A stretch of DNA of 64,000 nt, from assembly GCF_030269925.1 (NCBI RefSeq), contig NC_085118.1, positions 14,214,001 through 14,278,000 of the forward strand. Reading direction: 5' to 3'. The DNA comes from Bombyx mori (taxonomy: Eukaryota; Arthropoda; Insecta; Lepidoptera; Bombycidae). Below are positions 56,591-64,000 of the stretch, one piece after another (the first letter of the stretch is position 1; each line of letters opens with the position of its first letter). Both the position numbers and the translations under genes were made by a program. The notes beneath the pieces are model-generated. The model worked only from the letters and a program-made list of their open reading frames with translations, did no database searches and was not told the DNA's origin.

Positions 56591-59500
56591 CTGAAAGCAT
56601 TACACACGTAAATCTTTAAATATTAAAAGTATATAATTAAAATTGAAGCTCCCAATCTAGTGTTATAGTCACAGACAAGTGCTACACTATCTATATATAT
56701 AAAAATGAATTGCTGTTCGTTAAGTCTCGCTAAAACTCGAGAACGGCTGGACCGATTTGGCAAATTTTGATCTTGAATTATTTGTGGAAGTCCAGAGAAG
56801 GTTTAAAAGGTAGATAAATATAAAAATGCTCGGAATTAAATAAAAATAACAATTTTGTTTTTCCTTTGATGTGTTCCCCTTTGGACGGATTCCTTTTGTT
56901 TGTTTTAAGTTTATTTTATACAAAAGTTTAGGTCTTTTGTTTATCGATTGAGGTACTACGAAGTCTGCAGGGTCAGCTAGTTAATAGATAAAAATGAAAA
57001 AATTTAGTAGAAATGAACTTCTTCTTTCTTTAAGATTTCTTCGAGGCTCTCATTTAAAAATATACTATCATAGTTAAATTGTCAACTTATTACCTAAATT
57101 ACTAATGGAGGTTAGCATTTTAATTAGAGCACGCGTAGGTAGTATATAACAAATTGGTTAAATTAATAAGTTAATTATTGGCAACAATGTCAAAAGGCGG
57201 ACCATTCGTAATATTATTTACTGGTGGTAGGACCTCTTGTGAGTCCGCAGGGGTAGGTACCACCACCCCGCCTATTTCTGCCGTGAAGCAGTAATGCGTT
57301 TCGGTTTGAAGGGTGGGGCAGCCGTTGTAACTATACTGAGACCTTAGCACTTGTATCTCAAGGTGGGTGGCGCATTTACGGTGTAGATGTCTATGGGCTC
57401 CACTAACCACTTAACACCAGGTGGCCTGTGAGCTCGTCCACCCATCTAAGCAATAAAAAAAAAGTATATATAGTAGGATTTAATCTATACTAAAATTTAC
57501 AGTGGTTTTTACGGATGTTCTGATTATAACTACTGAACCATGCATCCGATTGACTTGAAACTTGGTATCCATGTGGAAAATACATGTACTCAATAGATAG
57601 GTTTTATATGAGGATTTATATGAGCGTTGGACTCTCTACACCAGTTACTGTTGCGGGGGCGTTAATGATGAGAATCTTTGTGGGGGTGAGAAATAATAAT
57701 GTTAATTTTAAATGCCCAGCGAAGCGGACGGGTACAGCTAGTTAATTTATATAATTCGTGATACTTATAGGATATAATTTAATTCGTGAAATACGAAATA
57801 AAGTGACGAATATTTACCTTCCTACGACAGGCGTCGCTTCGTTGCCGCTCAATATGAAAACCGGGAAGAATATCGAGAAAACGCACCCGCTGCAAATAAA
57901 ACGCCCATTTCAATCATTAATCAGATTCAGTGTGCTTAGTGCGAGTTTCTTAACGTTCTCGATAGCGTAAAAGTTAAGCCAATTTAGTATGCAGTTGGAA
58001 CAGCGCCCCTAGCGGCAAACGTACGCAAACGATCCCATTCCATATAAATATGTGCTAACTTTAACCGTTACATATACATAACATATACACCGTAAGTATG
58101 CATACATGCACATAACATACAACTTTAAGTAAAGTAAACTTGAAGAGTCCACAGTAATAGGCAGCGGCAGAGCTGTGACCCTGAAATTGGTTGACATTCA
58201 TGAGCGTCAATGAACACTAAAAAAGTTGAACTTGGAGAACAATAATGTAATACAATTTTTTTTATATTCAGTGATATTCGATTTTATGATTAAAAAGATA
58301 TCAAAAAATAAGTTTATTTATTTTTAATATACGGTCTATTTAGTCTATATTACTTTTACCTTAATTTTTAGTCGTGATAATAAATTCAAACTGTATATGC
58401 ATTAACAATTAAATAATTAATTGTTTTTGCGGTAGGCAGCGGATTGGCTCTGCCCTTGGCATTGCTGAAGTCCATGGGCGACGGTAACCACTCACCATCA
58501 GGTGGGCCGTATGCTCGTCTGCCTACAAAGGTAATAAAAAAAAAATTATTACAAATAACACATGCGTTTCATATTACAACCTTGAACTCGTATGATAAAG
58601 GTGATCAAAGTTCTCAATCTATTTACTGTATACTTTATCTTAATATCACAATAAAATTAAGCATTCTGATAATATATATAAACGATGATACGTATTCAAA
58701 TTTAAATTGTTTTATTTACTTAAGGTAATAAAATAAACAGAATATTCCTATGTGCTCTCGAACACTATTATCAAACTAACCCAAACAGTGTTTATAAGAG
58801 AACAGTAGAAGATGGAATGATATAAAAATTGTTATTTATAAAAAAAAAATTTGCTTACCCTCTCAAATAGTAAGTTAATGGAGCATTATGAGTTCACACG
58901 AGTTGTGACCTTCTGAGCATTTTCTATAAAATTTCCGGTTTGAGGGTAGCCAGCAATGCAATACAAAATGCGACGTTCCGTTTCAAGGTTCACAATATAC
59001 AATATTATATTCGGGTTCTGGTTCTCACCAAATTTGCTGTTCATTGATTTCTATAATGACTGAATGGTTGGTTCGTTCTTTCTAGTCTATTTCATGTATT
59101 TTTAGGAGAGCATTGAAAAGAATGACCACTGTCAGTGAATGGTCGTCCTCATTCCATTTCTTGTGTTCTTTTTCGAATCAAACCTTTCAAGCCTCTCCCT
59201 TAGTTTATGTACAGTAATTGTAAGTCGTATGTCCTGTCAAAGAGGCTGCACGCCACGACAATGACCGTACTCCTTCTCCACACACACACAGATACAAAAA
59301 CAAATACAAAATACTTTATTTTCAAAATCTAGTTAAAATAATACAATGATTGGCGTCTCCTTTTAAGCGTGCAAGCCTGCACTAGGAGACTCCGCTCTTC
59401 CATAAAAGCACGTTATATACTTTATATACTACAATATCACTAATTATATATAGCAAATGTGTGTGTGTGTGAGTGTGTGCGCGTTTATTTGTGTGTTTTA

Positions 59501-62500
59501 CTTTAATATATTTAGAATAGCCTCTGTTTCGTCATAGTTCACACAGATAAAGCCGAAACACGTACAACAACACGAATCAACGTAAAATAGTAACAAAACT
59601 CACCTTATAATATAAGACTGAGGTATCTGAGTCAAAACGGCTAAGGGGAGTCCGAAGCCGACGAAATACGGCCAGTTGGACTCGATGAATGTCAAGCGCT
59701 TGTGCAGCTCCCAGCCCATGTTGAACCATTTGTACTCGAACGAATAGAGCGAGTACAGTAGACACATGTGAATTAGGCAGAGCAACTCGCCTACGTAGGT
59801 TAAGGGAAGCATGCTGACCAACATGCTCTGAAAATAAACGAAAACTATAGACAGTATAGACAGTGGCATAACGATCTAAACTCGCGTCCGGGACACGATA
59901 CCTTTTTAGCGAATTTTTCTTTTTTATTTATGACTTAAGATAAAGATAAAGAAGCCTTTATTAACAACCTTGATTCATATTTAGGTACATACTATTAATG
60001 TAATTTTTGAAAGTTTTTTTTATTGCTTAGAAGTTTGGACGAGCTCACAGCCCACCTGGTTTTAAGTGGTTACTGGAGCCCATAGACATCTGCAACGTAA
60101 ATGCGCCACCCGCCTTGAGATATAAGTTCTAAGGTCTCAAGTATAGTTACAACGGCTGCCCCACCCTTCAAACCGAAACGTATTATTGCTTCACGGCAGA
60201 AATAGGCGGGGTAGTGGTACCTACCCGTACGGACTCACAAGAGGCTCTACCACCAGTGGTATGGTATATGATAGAGGAGTATGGAAGAAGAAAACATGTT
60301 GCGCCGATTCCAGGTGACTGGGAGAAGGGCAGGGGAATGATGGTTTACTATATTATACTGGCACTAAATTTAAAATATATTTTCCAGACATTAATAATTA
60401 ACAAAATCCAAAAAAATATCCAGTATTTTTTTTGTTTTGCGGGCCATTTATTTGTCGCCCCTCTACGAGTAGCGCCCGGGCGTAATGCACCCCTTGACCT
60501 CCCCACATACTCCACCGACTGTAGACTAATCGAAACGTTGTAAATATAATGACAGTAAAAAAGAAAAACATCTGTACATACAAGTAGTTTTATTTATGTG
60601 TACGATACGCGAAGACCGAAGAAAATATTACTGTTTTTATTTTTTTTTATTTTGTACATATGCAGTTTATTAGTTGGATATTTATTATTCTTTCTCAGTT
60701 TTCGATAACAGTTTCGTGAATTCAGACAACGCTTCGTAAAATAAATAATAAACTCCCGTTCGTTTACAATACTCATACTTAAACAATACGCCAGAAATTT
60801 ATTTGCAGAAATGCTAAACAACTGTACAAACAGTTTGTTCAGATAAGCGACTCGCAAATTATCAGACTAGGTCAAAATAAAATAAAGTTTACGAAAAACA
60901 AAATAATGACGATCTTATGATCAATACATTTTTATAGTAACTTTCTCAATTACATACTTTTATTTTTTATTTCAAAGATGGGTAGGAGTTTGCTCCCCGC
61001 TTGGTGTTAAGTGGTGATCGGAGCTTATCGACATCATAAAGCTAAGGCCATAACCCACTTCGACATTTCCGGTCAAAGTCTCCTATAGTGGAACCGCTGA
61101 TCGACCCTTGGAACCGAAATGCATTTTCCCTTTCAGTCTCTCAGTTTCCCAGAATAATATAACCACAAATTTAACTTTTGCCGAAATGTGTGCAAGAAAA
61201 ATAAGAGTGACTTCAAGTAGAATTAACGAAACATAAAAATTTTCACATCTATAGATTAATCAACAAACAATTATTTTTAGTATTTATTTATTTGTGAACA
61301 CATTGGTACCTACGACAATGAATAGAAACTGACAAAATTTAGTACAAGGCAGTGCTTTAGGAATTTTCACCCAGTGGATCTATGAATGAGTGAACCGTCA
61401 CAATAATATTGAAAATTTTAAAATATACAGAAATATTAATTATATTCAGAATACTTATTAATTCATTAACTACTATATCGTCAAGTAGTTATGTGGCGAG
61501 GTTCACGCAAGGTTTGAAACAAAGACTAGAATTTTAATAAATGAATTATTCATTAGCCAGTTACTATTTTTGTGTACATTGAATTTGTGCAGTTAATTTT
61601 AAAATCCATACATATTGGGATGTAGATAATAGTCTGCAATCTAAGTTTGAATAATCAATACGGAAATACCTATTGGAATAGAAAGAGTGCTGTCTGGGAC
61701 ATAGTCTGTAAAGTCAAGCCTATAAGATCTAGTTTTACATCAAAAAAAGAGAAAAAATAATCAGATATCATGTCTATCAGAGTGCTGAAAGTATATCTAA
61801 CCTAGACCTAACCTAACCTGACTTTATATGTCAAATTAATAAAAACTTATATGCTTGGATCTGAATGGTTTCTATGTGTTCTAATGGATTCTAATGGGTT
61901 CAGCATTTGGTTTGGGAATGTATCATTACTTTTCATATCATGAATTTCCATGTTTAGCGACATATTTCAGTTACTGTCTCTTCTCTTTAGCATTAGGTAA
62001 CAAAAAAGATATTTGTTACTTTCATCGGCCAAATATTACCTTGGCACAATCAAAAAGTTCTTCAATTAAACATTTATATTAATGACTAGCCGTACTCGCC
62101 TGCTTCACTGGGCATTTAACATTAACATTATTATTTGTCATTATTATTAGGCAGTCCAACACTCATATAAATATTAGCCTATCCATCAAGTAGATGTATT
62201 TTCTACATGGATACCAAGTTTCAAATCAATCGGATGCATGGTTCAGTAGTTATAACGGAACATCCGTAAAAACCACTGTACATTTATATTTTAGTATAGA
62301 TGTGAGTTATATATCTACCTGTACTAAAAATAAAGCTTGCACCAGCAAACTGAACAGGGAGTCCGCTATTATTTTGCTTACACTCGACATGAATTGTGGC
62401 CGGCCACGTCGATGTCGGTAAGCTGAATCAGCTATGTCCTGAAAAAAAGATTAAAACAAAATGTTTATAGATTTGAAGAAGTTAGTCAATAAAAAACCTG

Positions 62501-63737
62501 TTGTAGAAACTGGCAGTGTTGAATATTTACTGAAATTAATTTAATGGTGGTAGGACCTCTTGTGAGTCTGTGTGCGTAGGTACCACCCCCCGCCTATTTC
62601 TGCCATAAGGCAGTAATGCGTTTAGGTTTGAAGGGTGGGGCAGCCATTGTAACTTGAGACCTTTGAACTTATATCTCAAGTTGGGTAGCGCATTTATGTT
62701 GTAGATGTCTATGGGCTCCAGTACCCACTTAACACCAAGTAGGTTGTGAACTTGTCCACCCATCTAAGCAATAAAGCAATAAATAAAAAAAACAGTCCAA
62801 TACAGAGAATAATGACCATTCTCACTATCATGAAGTGAAAAATGCTCACATATAAGTTTACTTTTTACTAATATTTTAAAATTAAATTCATATAATTTTT
62901 ATGAAATTGGGAGAGACTCACTTGAAACCATAAACTGTTGACAAGTTTACTTAACAAGAACAGTGGCAGCACCCATATCATTCGGAAAGTCATTAGCAGG
63001 AATGGTTGCATCCATGCCCACACATTATGGGCTACACCAGGATCATGACCAAAAATAACCATAACTAAGTATTTAATGGCTGGGAGTAGAACATACTCAA
63101 ATACTAAGATACTAAGTAAGAATATGAAGCCATTGAGTATACATGATTGTAATACTCTTGTAAGTACTTTTGATTCCCTGTAAATTAAAATGTTATTTTC
63201 ACATTAATTTTGGTGTAGAGTTAGGAAACTGTTTTTTTATTATTAATAAGTGTTTATACTACATGATAATATAATTTATAATTATATTATATTCTAACTT
63301 TTTTTTGATATTTAACATTGTACAATATTAGCAGTTTTTTTTAACATAAAATTGAAAGAAACATTGTTTTTTTTTAATTAAATGGTTTAATTATAGCGCG
63401 CAATTAAAACTTTTTATCTTGATTTGAATTAGGTACAAGTGTTTTTTTACGTCATATTCAAAGTTTCAAAAAAAAAAAAAAACTTACTGTCTAACTTTGG
63501 GCTGTTTTTGTTTATGTTTAGAATCCGCATCGGTCTGTGGAGATCGGCTCAAAGCTCGCTCGTTTATTTCTTTATCTAGATATAACAGCACAGTAACTCC
63601 CCTCAAACTATCGACGAACCCCTTGATAAGCGAAACGGAAAAACTCTACAAAAATAAATAGGTAATTATTAGCTTTAAAAAATTTGTATCAATGAACAAA
63701 GACACTTTTTACTAAGACTCACTGTTATGCTTTCCAT
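56491..63737 (-). CDS. EI24: EI24/EPG-4: ER membrane autophagy protein
   Basis: Complement join 63723-63737, 63488-63645, 62922-63177, 62319-62438, 59604-59827, 57818-57889, 56491-56590: 945 bases, 314 residues plus TGA; all phases match. Seen: short N-terminus MESIT, amphipathic start [17 protein letters not shown], hydrophobic spans, [77 protein letters not shown] and [18 protein letters not shown]. These are the hallmark blocks of human EI24 (340 residues). Known family role: multi-pass ER protein, p53-inducible in mammals, needed for autophagosome maturation in worms (EPG-4) and mammals. Introns hold Bm1 SINEs, two Helitron-like elements and LINE tails. Likely poly(A) signals lie at ~56410-56440 (AATAAA runs on the - strand). 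Confidence 0.94.
56690..56980 (+). mobile_element. Helitron-like element (family A)
   Basis: a/TCTATATATAT start at 56690 and gggtcagCTAG/t end at 56980. Lies just beyond the terminal EI24 intron acceptor. Confidence 0.82.
57218..57463 (+). mobile_element. Bm1 SINE 3' part in EI24 intron
   Basis: actggtggtaggacctcttg to cacccatctaagcaataaaa. Confidence 0.85.
57484..57741 (+). mobile_element. Helitron-like element (family B)
   Basis: a/TCTATACTAAAA start and acagCTAG/t end, 258 bases, inside EI24 intron; same internal block as 24230. Confidence 0.78.
57818..57889 (-). CDS. EI24: EI24 exon 6 (72 bases)
   Basis: Acceptor tttatttgcag, donor ggaag/gtaaat; [20 protein letters not shown]. Lies 41 bases from the TIR end of a MITE at 57931. 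Confidence 0.92.
57931..58062. mobile_element. TIR MITE (family M), one arm, beside EI24 exon 6
   Basis: cagtgtgcttagtgcgagtt, gttctcgatagcgtaaaagt and gttggaacagcgcccctagc; right arm truncated. Confidence 0.7.
58430..58552 (+). mobile_element. LINE family alpha 3' end with A-tail
   Basis: gcggtaggcagcggattggc ... ggccgtatgctcgtctgcct followed by aataaaaaaaaa; in EI24 intron. Confidence 0.72.
59300..59430 (-). mobile_element. probable LINE-like tail (reverse)
   Basis: Reads on the - strand as a tail containing ggagacgccaatcattgtat and ending aataaagtattttgtattt. Could instead be an old internal polyadenylation region; not decided. Confidence 0.35.
59604..59827 (-). CDS. EI24: EI24 exon 5
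   Basis: Acceptor tatttttcag, donor ataag/gtgagt; [20 protein letters not shown], then the hallmark [20 protein letters not shown] and [16 protein letters not shown]. Confidence 0.95.
60013..60257 (-). mobile_element. Bm1 SINE 3' part, reverse, in EI24 intron
   Basis: tttattgcttagaagtttgg to gaggctctaccaccag. Confidence 0.85.
60958..61140 (-). mobile_element. Bm1-like relic, strongly diverged
   Basis: cgcttggtgttaagtggtga, cggagcttatcgacatc and ggaaccgaaatgcatttt keep the Bm1 order but many bases differ. Confidence 0.5.
61145..62085. other. EI24 intron 4, no feature seen
   Basis: AT-rich; two telomere-like cctaa units at ~61810 are too few to matter. Confidence 0.5.
62086..62300 (-). mobile_element. 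Helitron-like element (family B)
   Basis: Reverse copy: a/CTAG at 62086 and tataGA/t at 62300. Ends 19 bases from EI24 exon 4. Confidence 0.78.
62319..62438 (-). CDS. EI24: EI24 exon 4
   Basis: Acceptor tttttcag, donor gtacag/gtagat; 40 codons, [14 protein letters not shown] then [20 protein letters not shown] Helitron-like element ends 19 bases into the following intron. Confidence 0.92.
62543..62790 (+). mobile_element. Bm1 SINE 3' part in EI24 intron
   Basis: tggtggtaggacctcttgtg to cacccatctaagcaataaag with A-rich tail. Confidence 0.83.
62922..63177 (-). CDS. EI24: EI24 exon 3
   Basis: Acceptor taatttacag, donor tttcaa/gtgagt; [16 protein letters not shown], a membrane span, then [20 protein letters not shown]. 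Confidence 0.93.
63488..63645 (-). CDS. EI24: EI24 exon 2
   Basis: Acceptor tttttgtag, donor gaca/gtaagt; encodes [20 protein letters not shown] and a basic Lys/Gln-rich cytosolic stretch ([12 protein letters not shown]). Confidence 0.9.
63723..63737 (-). CDS. EI24: EI24 exon 1 (15 coding bases)
   Basis: ATG at 63737 reading down; MESIT then donor aca/gtgagt. Very short coding part, typical of the family's N-terminus. 5' UTR continues to higher coordinates. Confidence 0.85.
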
Positions 63738-63979
63738 TGTTAGGAGTTCCAAAACCAAACACTTTTTAATGTTTTATTTTGTAAGTCATTTTACTTTAAA
63801 ATTGTGACATTTATTTTAATTTTGACGTAATTTTCAAGTACCGTACAAGATACGTAGGTACAGCATTCATCAGATTTCACGAATGATGACAAATTGACAA
63901 TGTTGAGTGTTATGACATAATTTTTGACATCAGTTGTTCCATAGATACAATTTCTTCTTCTTGGTTTGTAAGTACGGCA

Positions 63980-64000
63980 ATGGGCTTCTGGGACTTTACA
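63980..64000 (+). CDS. possible start of a divergent gene, cut by window edge
   Basis: ATG at 63980 in a reasonable context (cggcaATGG) opens MGFWDFT up to the window edge. It would make a ~240-bp bidirectional promoter with EI24. Only seven codons are visible, so this is a weak call. Confidence 0.25.

Noticed and set aside
61797..61825. Insect telomere repeat (CCTAA)n
   Set aside because: Only two clean units, too short to be an interstitial telomere tract.
1..64000. CRISPR arrays, operons, riboswitches, prophage or bacterial features
   Set aside because: The DNA is insect nuclear sequence with introns and SINEs; no such patterns were seen.

Overview
The window is nuclear DNA of a lepidopteran, almost certainly a silkworm of the genus Bombyx. 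The evidence is more than a dozen Bm1-type SINEs (full copies have a tRNA-like head; the tail ends in a 'cacccatctaagcaataaa' motif), lepidopteran Helitron-like repeats (TC...CTAG, A/T target), maT and mariner elements, Jockey/CR1-like LINE tails, AT-rich introns, and split genes whose splice phases all close. No prokaryotic features are present.

Three host genes are resolved. (1) bark (bark beetle/Anakonda), + strand, 10157-31270, 12 exons, 2892 codons visible. It encodes a giant epithelial junction receptor: three SRCR / beta-helix / CUB-like modules, mostly inside one 6.2-kb exon, then a C-type lectin domain split over two exons, one membrane span, a ~345-residue cytoplasmic tail, and a C-terminus ending ETAM. 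The signal peptide and first ~200 residues lie in 5' exons not found here. (2) An equilibrative nucleoside transporter (SLC29/ENT), + strand, 36713-51112, 7 coding exons, 449 residues, apparently complete. (3) EI24 (ER membrane autophagy protein, EPG-4 orthologue), - strand, 63737-56491, 7 coding exons, 314 residues, complete. ENT and EI24 converge. A possible start codon for a divergent + strand gene sits at the right edge (63980).

Layout: 1-10156 is repeat-rich sequence (SINEs, LINE tails, nested MITEs), probably 5' intron or flank of bark. 10157-31270 is bark, with introns carrying LINE tails, an intact maT transposase inside a Helitron, an RTE tail inside another Helitron, a tRNA-derived SINE and a 10-copy 54-bp minisatellite. 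31271-36712 is intergenic, with a Helitron 25 bp after the bark stop codon, a pogo/Tigger-like relic and a second TIR element directly abutting it. 36713-51112 is ENT; its 8.9-kb first intron holds a mariner split by a ~2-kb TIR insertion and a LINE-in-LINE insertion. 51113-56490 is AT-rich intergenic sequence. 56491-63737 is EI24.

The three genes share no pathway. The main interest is the complete structure of three conserved genes and an unusually readable stack of nested transposon insertions. All coordinates were derived by eye and exon borders may be off by a base or two; reading phase was checked across every junction.
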